Source: Aliivibrio fischeri
Lineage (GTDB): Bacteria; Pseudomonadota; Gammaproteobacteria; Enterobacterales; Vibrionaceae
Length of the DNA stretch: 64,000 nucleotides
Assembly: GCA_038993745.2 (NCBI GenBank)
Contig: CP160630.1
Location: 124,001-188,000, forward strand
Reading direction: 5' to 3'
The notes under the pieces are model-generated. The model was not told the origin of the DNA. It was given only the letters and a program-made list of their open reading frames with translations, and did no database searches. Of the stretch, positions 56,358-64,000 are shown piece by piece; within the stretch, counting starts at the first letter, position 1, and every line of letters begins with the position of its first letter. The translations under genes were made by a program, and so were the position numbers.

Positions 56358-57809
56358 ATGAGGATAAAAAATATCGTTGCTGTTGGGTCTTTGCTACTGT
56401 TAAGTATCGCAATGACCTGTGCTATTTTTTATGTGACAAAGAGCTATAACAAGCAAAGTCGATTGATTGAGAATGAGTTAAAGTTTAATGCGAATTATGT
56501 GTCTTCTTGGATTCAGACGGCCTTTTATCATTCCAATAATGTATTGCATGAACTCTCTGATTCATTGACAGAAGAGGGGTTTGCTTCTTTATCGTTTAAT
56601 GAAGTGCATGATGAAGGCTATGGTGAGTTATTTGAAATTCATTATCAGACGTTGATGAATGCAGTCCATGTATTCGCAGTTAATAAAGATTGCGTTTTAT
56701 TAAATACCAAGACAATCGGTGGGGTTGATCTATCCTCTAGAGAATACTGTCAAAAGCTAAAGAAAAGTGATCAAGAAATAAACTCGGTTATTACTACTCC
56801 TTTTAAAGACATTTTAAACCGAAATGTGATCTCTCAAAGTGTAACGGTTAATGATAAGTACGGAAATTTTGCAGGCATTGTAGGTATCATTACGGATTTT
56901 TCTTTTTTTTCAAAAGCGCTAAGAAGTGTAAATTTAACGAATATCAGTTCTATTTCAGTATTAAGTAGTGATTTCACGGTATTGGCTTCTACGGTCCCTA
57001 AGTTTTTGCCAATTGGTAAAAAGTTAAATTTTCAGTATATTCCTAAGAAAGAAATTAATGGTTTAAAATACAATCAAGAGTTAATGTTTGAATCGCATGA
57101 GAAATATGATGGCTCTTATCAGGGGGTTTTTGTAAAAAAAGTATCTGATCTCCCTTTTATTATATTAGTCACCAAAGCTAAATCTCATTGGGTTACACCT
57201 CTCTATATTGCAATTTCTACCGTTTTTGCCTTATTACTTATATTTGCTATTTTCCTTGTTAAAAACGCTTATTATTTTGGCAAACTGAGCAGTGAAGCTG
57301 AGCACTATTCTAAACTTGCTTTGTTTGATGATTTAACTGGGTCATGTAATCGACGTTGTTTCGAAGCAAAAGTATTAGGTTTTATACAAAATTATCATGC
57401 TAAAAATCAGACATTTTCTGTTGCACTGTTTGATATTGATTACTTTAAACAAATAAATGATACCTATGGACATGAAGTCGGTGATGAGGTGTTACGTTTA
57501 TTTAGTCGAGCCTGTGAAAATATCTGTGAGTCTGATGACCATTTTGCTCGCTTAGGTGGTGATGAGTTTGTCATGCTGTTAAGTAATAAAAACAGAGATG
57601 AGGCGGAAGCGATACTTAATGAACTGCTTCGTTCAATACGCAATATAGAAATAAGAATTAATGGTCAATTGGTACAACTAACGAGCAGCATCGGCGTAAG
57701 TGAAATGCATGATGATGTTTTTGATGCTTGTAAACTATTAAGTCGTGCAGATGAAGCGCTTTATGAAGCAAAGCGTTTAGGACGAAACCAAGTTTTTATA
57801 TCTGAGTAA
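56358..57809 (+). CDS. Membrane diguanylate cyclase with dCache-like sensor
   Basis: This 483-residue protein has transmembrane helices at about 7-27 and 280-302, with a dCache-like periplasmic domain between them. The GGDEF domain has FDDLTGSCNRRCFE, DIDYFKQINDTYGHEVGDEVL and the intact active site RLGGDEF (400-404). It makes cyclic di-GMP from two GTP, so it should favour biofilm over motility. The inhibitory I-site RxxD that normally precedes GGDEF is replaced (ESDD). The sensor ligand is unknown. It is clearly paralogous to the cyclase at 61044. Confidence 0.92.
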   Translation: MRIKNIVAVGSLLLLSIAMTCAIFYVTKSYNKQSRLIENELKFNANYVSSWIQTAFYHSNNVLHELSDSLTEEGFASLSFNEVHDEGYGELFEIHYQTLMNAVHVFAVNKDCVLLNTKTIGGVDLSSREYCQKLKKSDQEINSVITTPFKDILNRNVISQSVTVNDKYGNFAGIVGIITDFSFFSKALRSVNLTNISSISVLSSDFTVLASTVPKFLPIGKKLNFQYIPKKEINGLKYNQELMFESHEKYDGSYQGVFVKKVSDLPFIILVTKAKSHWVTPLYIAISTVFALLLIFAIFLVKNAYYFGKLSSEAEHYSKLALFDDLTGSCNRRCFEAKVLGFIQNYHAKNQTFSVALFDIDYFKQINDTYGHEVGDEVLRLFSRACENICESDDHFARLGGDEFVMLLSNKNRDEAEAILNELLRSIRNIEIRINGQLVQLTSSIGVSEMHDDVFDACKLLSRADEALYEAKRLGRNQVFISE

Positions 57810-57829
57810 TATTCCCCCGCATTAATCCA

Positions 57830-57860
57830 AATCCAGTGAGATGTTTCACTGGATTTTTCA
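57830..57860 (+). terminator. Rho-independent terminator of the first diguanylate cyclase
   Basis: AATCCAGTGA (57830-57839) and TCACTGGATT (57846-57855), then TTTCATT. Confidence 0.85.
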
Positions 57861-58059
57861 TTAGAAAAACTAATCCAAAATCCACAAAAAATCTCTTGTG
57901 AAATTTAAGGTAATTTGATTGCCAGTTTCCTCTATACGCCTTATCATCTCGCGCCATAAGGTTAGAGGATAATTCGACTATTATTTCTGGCCTTTATTTC
58001 ATTAATTATCATACCCTATTATTTTTTATTAATAATTACTGTTTTTGTGGAGAGCAGTC

Positions 58060-59262
58060 ATGCAAAAGTCGTATTCACTTGCGACGTTCAGTTTTTTGAT
58101 CGTTATTTTAGTTGCTGTTGGTCAAATGAGCCAAACTATGTATGTGCCATCAATTGGTTACATGGCAAGTGAATTCAAGGTAAGCCCTGCATCTTTACAG
58201 GCGGTAATGGCTGTATATCTGATCCCTTATGGTTTATCACAATTTTTCTATGGCCCAATTTCTGATCGTGTTGGTCGACGTGTTGTGATCTTATCTGGCT
58301 TGGCATTATATATTGCAGGTACCTTGGTTGCGTTATTTGCTCATGAGTATGCGCTGTTTTTAGCGGGCTGTTTTGTTCAGGGTTTAGGCATTGGTGCCGC
58401 TGGTGTAATGTGTCGTACAGTTCCACGTGATTGCTATTCTGGTGATGAGCTACATAAAACTAATAGCATTATTAGTATGTGTATGATGTTTTCACCACTT
58501 TTGGCTCCAGTGTTAGGTGGTTATTTAACAGAAGCATTTGGTTGGCGTTCAAGCTACTTATTTTTAGCTCTGTTCAGTATCGCTGTTATGATCATTATGG
58601 TGACTTCAATGAAGGAAACGCTTCCTTTAGAAGTTCGTCGTAAAGATGCGGTTTGGAAAAGCTATCGTCATGTATTATCTGAACACCGCTTTCAAGGTTA
58701 TCTAATTTGCCTTGTTGCAACCTTTGCAGGCGTTGCTGTTTTTGAAGCTGCTGCTGGTGTATTACTTGGTGGTAAATTAAAACTGCCAGCAACAACGGTA
58801 AGTATTTTGTTTATTCTGCCTATTCCTGGCTACTTAGCGGGAGCGGCGTTATCAAGTGTGATAGCTAAACATTGGTCTGAGAAGAAATCACTTGATGTTG
58901 GTTTAGTTTCAATTGTGTTAGGCGCTGCAATTGTATTGATCCCTGGTTTAATGGGGTTAACGACAGCATTAACATTGATCGGCGGTGCAGTATTGTACTT
59001 CTTAGGCGCTGGTATTTTGTTTCCTGCTGCAACAACGGGTGCTTTATCACCATTCCCATATCATGCGGGCACAGCGGGCGCATTATTAGGTGGTATGCAG
59101 AACTTAGGAGCCGGTTTAGCGACAATGGTTGCCTCGTTTATTCCAGCGGATAGCCAAATGCCAGTAGGTTTGATCATGTTCTTAATGGCGTTACTTGCGG
59201 TATATGGTTTGCGTAAAGTGCATTCAATTCCGCCATCAAGCGAAATGCCATTAGCAGTGTAA
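58060..59262 (+). CDS. emrD: Multidrug efflux MFS transporter EmrD
   Basis: The protein is 400 residues from ATG 58060, chosen because GTGGAGAGCAGTC with GGAG precedes it; five extra in-frame codons upstream have no such site. It has twelve helices. VAVGQMSQTMYVPSI, YGLSQFFYGPISDRVGRR (motif A) and VMCRTVPRDCYSGDEL match E. coli EmrD well. It exports hydrophobic drugs and uncouplers with protons. It is monocistronic and ends at a terminator. Confidence 0.92.
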   Translation: MQKSYSLATFSFLIVILVAVGQMSQTMYVPSIGYMASEFKVSPASLQAVMAVYLIPYGLSQFFYGPISDRVGRRVVILSGLALYIAGTLVALFAHEYALFLAGCFVQGLGIGAAGVMCRTVPRDCYSGDELHKTNSIISMCMMFSPLLAPVLGGYLTEAFGWRSSYLFLALFSIAVMIIMVTSMKETLPLEVRRKDAVWKSYRHVLSEHRFQGYLICLVATFAGVAVFEAAAGVLLGGKLKLPATTVSILFILPIPGYLAGAALSSVIAKHWSEKKSLDVGLVSIVLGAAIVLIPGLMGLTTALTLIGGAVLYFLGAGILFPAATTGALSPFPYHAGTAGALLGGMQNLGAGLATMVASFIPADSQMPVGLIMFLMALLAVYGLRKVHSIPPSSEMPLAV

Positions 59263-59276
59263 ATAGTCTGATAAAA

Positions 59277-59316
59277 AGAAAGGCCGAGTAGATAATTTCT
59301 ACTCGGCCTTTTTATT
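59277..59316. terminator. Bidirectional rho-independent terminator
   Basis: AAGGCCGAGTA and TACTCGGCCTT (59280-59290 and 59300-59310) with A- and T-runs; shared by emrD and dbpA. Confidence 0.93.
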
Positions 59317-59352
59317 TATAATGATGTTTTCACTACTTGATATTTGTTTGGT

Positions 59353-60741
59353 TTAGCCACGCATACGACTTACGCGGAAGCTACGACCTTTCATTTTGCC
59401 GCTTTCTAATTTCTTCAATGCAGCTTTTGCAACGGTATTATGAACAGCAACATAAGCATGGAAATCAAACACGTTGATTTTACCAACCATTTTACCTTCG
59501 ATACCGTCTTTACCAGTAAGCGCACCTAAGATGTCACCCGGACGTAGTTTGTTTTTCTTACCGCCATCAATCCATAAAGTAACCATTTCAGCGTAGTAAG
59601 CTGGTTCTTTTAGGTAGTCAGAACTTGGTAACGCTTCATCACGAACATCAATGTCCATGTACTCTTCGATTTGAGCAATGTTGTGCATCTCTTTTTCATT
59701 GAAAAGACTTAAAGCGATGCCTTTATTACCGGCACGACCTGTACGACCAATACGGTGAACGTGTACTTCAGGATCTCGAGATAATTCAAAGTTAACCACA
59801 GCATCAAGTGATTCAATATCTAAACCACGAGCAGCAACGTCAGTAGCAACAAGAATGGATGTACTCTTATTTGCAAAACGCACTAGTGCTTTATCACGAT
59901 CACGCTGTTCTAAATCACCATGAAGTGCTGTTACGCTGAAATCGTAATGGCGAAGTTCATCTGCAACTTCTTGGGTTACACGTTTTGTATTACAGAAGAT
60001 AACCGTTGATTCAGGTTGGTGCTTAAGTAATAGAATTTGCAGTGCTTCTAGGCGATCTTCAAAATCCCCCACTTTAAAGAAGTGTTGATTAATTGATGTG
60101 TTTTCTACTGTTTCTTCCGCTTTAGTCATGATTGGATCTTTCATGATGCGGTCAGCAATAGATTTGATTTGTGGTGGGAAAGTTGCACTAAACAGAAGAT
60201 TTTGACGTTTAACTGGTGCGTGATCTAATACCGCATCAATTGCATCTTGGAAGCCCATTTCTAACATACGGTCAGCTTCATCAAGAACAAACGTATTTAG
60301 ATTATCTAAGTTTAGGTAACCTTTACGAAGATGCTCTTCAACACGACCTGGAGTACCAACAATAATGTGAGCACCGTGCTCTAATGAACCGATTTGCGGA
60401 CCAAAAGGAACACCGCCACATAGAGTTAGAACTTTAATATTATGAATTGCACGAGCAAGTTTACGAATTTCTTTTGCTACTTGATCTGCAAGTTCACGCG
60501 TTGGGCATAAAACCAAAGATTGAACACGAAAGCGTTTTACATTTAAGTTAGCTAATAAACCTAAACCAAATGCTGCTGTTTTACCTGAGCCCGTTTTCCC
60601 TTGGGCAATAACATCTTTCCCTTTTAGCATGAAAGGTAAGCTTTGTGCTTGGATTGGTGTCATTTCGTTATAACCTAACGTTTCTAGGTTTTGTAAAAGT
60701 GACGGATGCAGATCTAATGATGAGAAAGATGTTTGACTCAA
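59353..60741 (-). CDS. dbpA: ATP-dependent RNA helicase DbpA
   Basis: At 462 residues with start TTG 60741, it has AAAGGAAATCACC before the TTG, a perfect ribosome site. A longer frame from ATG 60786 adds 15 residues without such a site. The DEAD-box core carries FSSLDLHPSLLQNLETLGY, GKTGSGKT, DEADRMLEMGF and ATDVAARGLD. The C-terminal RNA-binding domain (LRPGDILGALTGKDGIEGKMVGKI to SFRVSRMRG) is the DbpA one that recognises hairpin 92 of 23S rRNA. It acts in assembly of the large ribosomal subunit. Confidence 0.95.
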   Translation of the reverse strand: MSQTSFSSLDLHPSLLQNLETLGYNEMTPIQAQSLPFMLKGKDVIAQGKTGSGKTAAFGLGLLANLNVKRFRVQSLVLCPTRELADQVAKEIRKLARAIHNIKVLTLCGGVPFGPQIGSLEHGAHIIVGTPGRVEEHLRKGYLNLDNLNTFVLDEADRMLEMGFQDAIDAVLDHAPVKRQNLLFSATFPPQIKSIADRIMKDPIMTKAEETVENTSINQHFFKVGDFEDRLEALQILLLKHQPESTVIFCNTKRVTQEVADELRHYDFSVTALHGDLEQRDRDKALVRFANKSTSILVATDVAARGLDIESLDAVVNFELSRDPEVHVHRIGRTGRAGNKGIALSLFNEKEMHNIAQIEEYMDIDVRDEALPSSDYLKEPAYYAEMVTLWIDGGKKNKLRPGDILGALTGKDGIEGKMVGKINVFDFHAYVAVHNTVAKAALKKLESGKMKGRSFRVSRMRG

Positions 60742-60945
60742 GGTGATTTCCTTTAAACAAGTAGTGACAAAGTAATAATTGTCCAATGGATGGCAGAGTA
60801 AAGATAAGAGGCTAAAAAAGCAAGGGAGATCACAGTTTTTCTGTATATAAAATCATCAATGCATTAAGTGATTATCATGATTCAAATTTATGCTGTATTT
60901 ATATTGGGTAATTTGAGGGTTCCGGTGCAATAAAAAGGTAAAATA

Positions 60946-61047
60946 ATGATAGAAAACATAGTTTACTTATTAATTTTACAAATTTTCATCTTATGCTATA
61001 TTCGCGCGTCAAATAACTATAATAAGCGTCAAATAAGGGTCAGATGA
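60946..61047 (+). CDS. Possible 33-residue upstream peptide overlapping the cyclase start
   Basis: ATG 60946 with AAGGTAAAATA before it opens a 33-codon frame (MIENIVYLLILQIFILCYI..., one hydrophobic helix) that ends in ATGA overlapping the next start at 61044. The coupling geometry is typical of a leader peptide. Against it, a good promoter lies inside the frame (60975-61002), so the main transcript may begin downstream of its ATG. Weakly supported. Confidence 0.3.
   Translation: MIENIVYLLILQIFILCYIRASNNYNKRQIRVR
60975..61002 (+). promoter_or_regulatory. Sigma70-type promoter of the second diguanylate cyclase
   Basis: -35 TTTACA (60975-60980), 16-bp spacer and -10 TATATT (60997-61002), with the extended TG at 60994-60995. 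Transcription would start near 61009, just ahead of the direct repeats. Confidence 0.6.
61006..61036 (+). repeat. Two 11-bp direct repeats 20 bp apart
   Basis: GCGTCAAATAA at 61006-61016 and again at 61026-61036, exactly 20 bp apart (about two helical turns), between the promoter and the cyclase start. This could be a binding site for a tandem-binding regulator, or chance. Confidence 0.5.
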
Positions 61048-62486
61048 AAAACAGAAGTGCTTTTTTTTATAGCTCAATGGCGATTGGGATCTTACTTTTC
61101 TTTTTATCTTTATTTTATCTTTTTAATTCTTATCAAACAGATAGCTCTCGTGTTGTTGAACGTTTAAAATTTAATGCTAGCTTTGTTGAGCTATGGTTAA
61201 TTAAGTCTTTTTCAGATTCAGATGCTGTGCTAAACGATATGGCTCGTGATTTAGCTGAATCAGGGCCAACCCGTATCGAAGATGATCTTGTTAAACATCA
61301 AAATGAACAATTCTATCTAAAAGAAAAAGAAGATGCTTTACCTAATGCGACGCTTGCATTTGTGGTTGATGATTCTTGCATACTAACTCATAGTGAAACG
61401 CTTCGTAATATTGATCTTTCTGAACGTGAATACTGCAAGTCTCTAATTAATAACGAGACTAAAGACAGTGTCGTTACTTTGCCTTTTATTGATCTGGCTG
61501 GACGCAATGTTGTCGTTCATGGAAAAAAGATCATCGATGATGAAGGAAAACTAAAAGGTATCGTGTGTCTTTCGACTAATTTAAGCTTTTTTAATATAAC
61601 GTTAAGTCAACTTCAGCTTCCATCTTCAATGGGCATCGCGATTTTAAGTACAAATATGAAGCTTCTTTCTGCGATTCCAAAAGGCAACTTGCCATTAGGA
61701 AAGGGGATTGATTTATCTTCGATTAATTCCGGTATTTTAGAGCAATTTTATCGTGATAACGAAGTGATAATCTCTTCTGATATTTATGATAATGGTAAAC
61801 TTGATACGATTTATGCTCGTAAAATTGAAGGGTTGCCGTTCATTGTGGTGGTAACTAAAGAGCAAGATTATTGGCAAACAAAGTTGTCTCTTTCGTTAAT
61901 GGCTGTGGTTGGTTGCTTTGCAATTATTATCGGTTTACTGCTATTTAATCTCAATTACTTAAAGAAAACGCGAGCACAAAAAGATAAGTATTCTGAGTTA
62001 GCTTATAACGATTATCTTACTGGAGTGAATAACCGTCGAGCATTTGAAAAGCAAGCGAATAGAGTGTTTGAAACGTATCAGATGCATAAGCAAGTTTTCT
62101 CATTGATCATGTGTGATATCGATAATTTCAAAGAATATAATGATAAGTATGGTCATGATGTTGGTGATCAAATCATTACTGCTTTTTCTGAGGCTTGTTC
62201 ATCGCAAATTAACCACAATGATATTGTTGCACGATTTGGTGGTGATGAGTTTGTAGTTCTTCTTCATAATAAGAATAAAGAGCAAGCAATTATCGTTGCT
62301 GAAAATTTACAAAGTGTGATCCGAAAGTTGTCTATTTTTGTTGATGGCCAAGAGCTATCCATGACATCGAGCATGGGAGTTGCAACAGTGAATGAGTTAA
62401 CTACTAGCCTTCATGAATTATTGAATATTGCGGATACTCAACTGTATAAAGCAAAAGAAGCTGGCCGTAACTGTGTTAGATCTTAA
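61044..62486 (+). CDS. Membrane diguanylate cyclase with dCache-like sensor (second paralogue)
   Basis: This 480-residue protein has the same layout as the cyclase at 56358: two transmembrane helices (about 8-28 and 285-307), a dCache-like periplasmic domain, and a GGDEF domain with RFGGDEF (399-403). The RxxD I-site is again missing (NHND). Shared sensor residues, LKFNA(N/S)xVxxW and L(S)SREYC/LSEREYC, show a duplication. It produces cyclic di-GMP. AAGGGTCAG precedes the ATG, and a promoter with direct repeats lies upstream. Confidence 0.92.
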   Translation: MKNRSAFFYSSMAIGILLFFLSLFYLFNSYQTDSSRVVERLKFNASFVELWLIKSFSDSDAVLNDMARDLAESGPTRIEDDLVKHQNEQFYLKEKEDALPNATLAFVVDDSCILTHSETLRNIDLSEREYCKSLINNETKDSVVTLPFIDLAGRNVVVHGKKIIDDEGKLKGIVCLSTNLSFFNITLSQLQLPSSMGIAILSTNMKLLSAIPKGNLPLGKGIDLSSINSGILEQFYRDNEVIISSDIYDNGKLDTIYARKIEGLPFIVVVTKEQDYWQTKLSLSLMAVVGCFAIIIGLLLFNLNYLKKTRAQKDKYSELAYNDYLTGVNNRRAFEKQANRVFETYQMHKQVFSLIMCDIDNFKEYNDKYGHDVGDQIITAFSEACSSQINHNDIVARFGGDEFVVLLHNKNKEQAIIVAENLQSVIRKLSIFVDGQELSMTSSMGVATVNELTTSLHELLNIADTQLYKAKEAGRNCVRS

Positions 62487-62570
62487 TTGTAATTGATAAT
62501 TATTTGCATTATTACTGTTTGATGATTATTCTTACACCTCTGCTTTATTCGTTGGTGTTGTACTTTTCAT

Positions 62571-63308
62571 ATGCAAAATAGTGAATATTTTGAATTACTT
62601 TTTCACTCCTCAAGAGAGGTTACTCCTTATCTGAGTGGGCATTTAGCTAATCAAACTGATTGCTATAGCTATAAAGCGGGTTCGCACCTACATATATCGA
62701 AAGACAATAGCGAACAAATAAAAGCGCTTTATGAGCGCTTATCTCAGGCTACTCCTGAGGCTGGTAGTGCGTATTGGTTAACAAGAACATGGGATTTACT
62801 GTGTTGGCAACCAGTGTACATTGCATTTATATCCATCTATCAGCTTAAAGCGCTTCCTAATATTAAAGAAATGAGCCAAGAGGTTAAGAGTGATTTTGTA
62901 GCGGGTTATACGTTCCATCATTCAGACTTAACGTTTGGTTCCAATGAAGATTTGATTTTATCTGTTGCTCAGCAGTTGAGTGAGCTTTTTTCTTCATATC
63001 GAGAAGATATATCTCAATGGACTCGGATTAGACCGGGTTTTACTAATCATTTATTAGCTGATGGTTTACTCAATTGCATTGTAAAGTTGCAAGCTAACTG
63101 GCCTACATTATCTAACGAATACTTCCTTGAGCAAGCTCAGCTTTGGTTAGAGGCATTTTCATTACCTAATAAGCATTTATCCAGTTTGCAAATTGATGTG
63201 AACACGAAGCAACTTCGATTAGTTCGTACCAGTTGTTGTTTGGTGTATAAATGTGATGGTCGTAAATTATGTTCAGATTGTCCTCGTCATCCGGATAATA
63301 AACGCTAA
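62571..63308 (+). CDS. Siderophore ferric-iron reductase, FhuF-like [2Fe-2S] protein
   Basis: In this 245-residue protein the C-terminus has the FhuF-type cluster, SCCLVYKCDGRKLCSDCPRHP (Cys222, 223, 228, 234, 237). In E. coli FhuF this binds a [2Fe-2S] centre and reduces iron bound to siderophore. The rest is helical, as in FhuF. It is followed at once by a convergent MFS transporter gene; FhuF-like genes often lie in siderophore clusters. A Fur site was not seen in the short upstream gap. Confidence 0.85.
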   Translation: MQNSEYFELLFHSSREVTPYLSGHLANQTDCYSYKAGSHLHISKDNSEQIKALYERLSQATPEAGSAYWLTRTWDLLCWQPVYIAFISIYQLKALPNIKEMSQEVKSDFVAGYTFHHSDLTFGSNEDLILSVAQQLSELFSSYREDISQWTRIRPGFTNHLLADGLLNCIVKLQANWPTLSNEYFLEQAQLWLEAFSLPNKHLSSLQIDVNTKQLRLVRTSCCLVYKCDGRKLCSDCPRHPDNKR

Positions 63309-63321
63309 CGATAGCGTTTAT
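63298..63321. repeat. Inverted repeat spanning convergent gene ends
   Basis: ATAAACGCTA (63298-63307) and TAGCGTTTAT (63312-63321) overlap the stop codons of both genes; no T-run, so its terminator role is doubtful. Confidence 0.55.
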
Positions 63322-64000
63322 GGTGATGTCTTGTTTATTTGAGGCTTCATGAAAGCAATGACTAAAATACCTACAGAAAATAGAATACAAAGGTAGATAG
63401 GGTAAATAGGTGAAATGGTTGCAGTATAAGCAAATAATGAAGCAATGCCGTAACCAAGGGTGTGTGACATAGAGAGGTAGCCTGCTACCGAACCAGGATT
63501 ATTGTGATCTACAGATGTGGCTTTTGTTGTGTATGCCGGTACCAATAAAGCTGCACCGCAGGCAGTTATCGCCATTCCAATTCCTAATAGCCATACTGAA
63601 TGTAGAGTGAATATTAGATAGCCCAGTAGCAAGCAGATAGCTCCTAAATAATACATGGTTGTGATTTGTACTTTTTTCTTTTTGATGACGAAGATTTGAG
63701 TAATTAAGGTCACTGCTGCACTAATGGTTAATAGTATTCCAATCACATCACTGATTTTATTGGTAGACCAATGGGTAATGTTTTCAATTAACGGCGAGAA
63801 ACTGTATTGCAATAGCGCAATGGTTAAACACAAGAATAGCCCTGTGAGTAGGTAGGGCATTAATCTTACATTTGGAATAAAGGAACTTGCTTGGTGAGTC
63901 GATTTATTGTGTTTATTTATTTGCGATGGGCTTGGCAACATAAAAGCGGCGAATAGAGCGAGAAGGGGAAAGCAAACCATCATAATCAGTGGTGAATATG
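63318..64000 (-). CDS. MFS transporter, C-terminal part (cut by window edge), possibly siderophore exporter
   Basis: The frame is open to the window edge, with no stop before base 64000. About 227 C-terminal residues with six or so transmembrane helices are visible (LLTGLFLCLTIALLQYSF, IGILLTISAAVTLITQIF, LGIGMAITACGAALLVPAY). It is an MFS carrier related to drug and siderophore exporters. Position next to the FhuF-like gene suggests siderophore export or recycling, but the N-terminal half with motif A is outside. Confidence 0.78.
   Translation of the reverse strand, partial: YSPLIMMVCFPLLALFAAFMLPSPSQINKHNKSTHQASSFIPNVRLMPYLLTGLFLCLTIALLQYSFSPLIENITHWSTNKISDVIGILLTISAAVTLITQIFVIKKKKVQITTMYYLGAICLLLGYLIFTLHSVWLLGIGMAITACGAALLVPAYTTKATSVDHNNPGSVAGYLSMSHTLGYGIASLFAYTATISPIYPIYLCILFSVGILVIAFMKPQINKTSP

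Noticed and set aside
1..64000. CRISPR arrays, tRNA/rRNA genes, transposases, integrases
   Set aside because: No regular spaced repeats, cloverleaf ends, rRNA-like stretches or DDE/tyrosine-recombinase motifs were seen by reading; a tRNAscan-SE or ISfinder run would be decisive.

Overview
This 64 kb window comes from a low-GC marine gammaproteobacterium of the Vibrionaceae. Aliivibrio fischeri or a close relative fits best. The reasons are: a nitroreductase of the same family as the A. fischeri flavin reductase FRase I, a GbpA-type chitin-binding LPMO, a halovibrin-like secreted protein, two dCache diguanylate cyclases, an amino-acid-type chemoreceptor, DtpD/DtpA, EmrD, DbpA, RhlE, and dense Vibrio-style intergenic terminators. 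No rRNA, tRNA, CRISPR array, transposase or integrase was seen. The accessory-rich content and the few information-processing genes suggest the second chromosome, but this is inference.

Layout. 1-4.2 kb: a sulfur-oxyanion-type module. A double-rhodanese and a GltD-like Fe-S flavoprotein (cut by the window edge) are divergent from a TtrS/TtrR-like two-component pair, with a 20-bp perfect palindrome between them. 4.3-13 kb: a TIP30-like dehydrogenase, a LysR regulator, a GH2 beta-mannosidase, a chemoreceptor, a GAF-LuxR regulator and small unknown genes. 13-16.3 kb: a HlyD lipoprotein/ABC ATPase/ABC-2 permease exporter operon. 16.3-24.4 kb: small ORFs, a nitroreductase divergent from a MerR-methyltransferase fusion with a 19-bp-spacer MerR-type promoter, a frameshifted GNAT, a YceM-like oxidoreductase, an EamA transporter, and an electrophile/aldehyde group (NemA, GloA, a second Old Yellow Enzyme). 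24.7-32.3 kb: DtpD and DtpA peptide transporters, a PspE-like rhodanese, a Tag-like glycosylase, and an ascorbate-family PTS without catabolic genes. 32.3-43.8 kb: the most accessory stretch. It holds secreted proteins, a CPBP protease and a putative two-gene defence module: a PLD-nuclease/SF2 helicase/DUF3427 protein followed by a methyltransferase-HNH nuclease fusion. 43.8-54.5 kb: a DASS carboxylate carrier, a pyruvate formate-lyase, the GbpA-like LPMO, a halovibrin-like protein, a zincin, a YkgJ-like protein, a degenerate pilin-like protein and a YeeN-type YebC paralogue. 54.6-64 kb: RhlE and DbpA helicases, two paralogous diguanylate cyclases without I-sites, EmrD, a FhuF-like siderophore reductase and the C-terminal part of an MFS transporter. 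The last two probably border a siderophore cluster outside the window.

An overarching observation: five genes (GNAT, small outer-membrane protein, PLD-helicase, zinc-finger protein, DASS carrier) are each broken once. Each is repaired by adding one base to a homopolymer (one T-run, four G-runs). That pattern looks more like homopolymer under-calling in the assembly than five independent pseudogenes, so these genes may be intact in the organism. The best candidate for an undescribed system is the helicase-nuclease plus methyltransferase-HNH pair at 36.3-41.2 kb.
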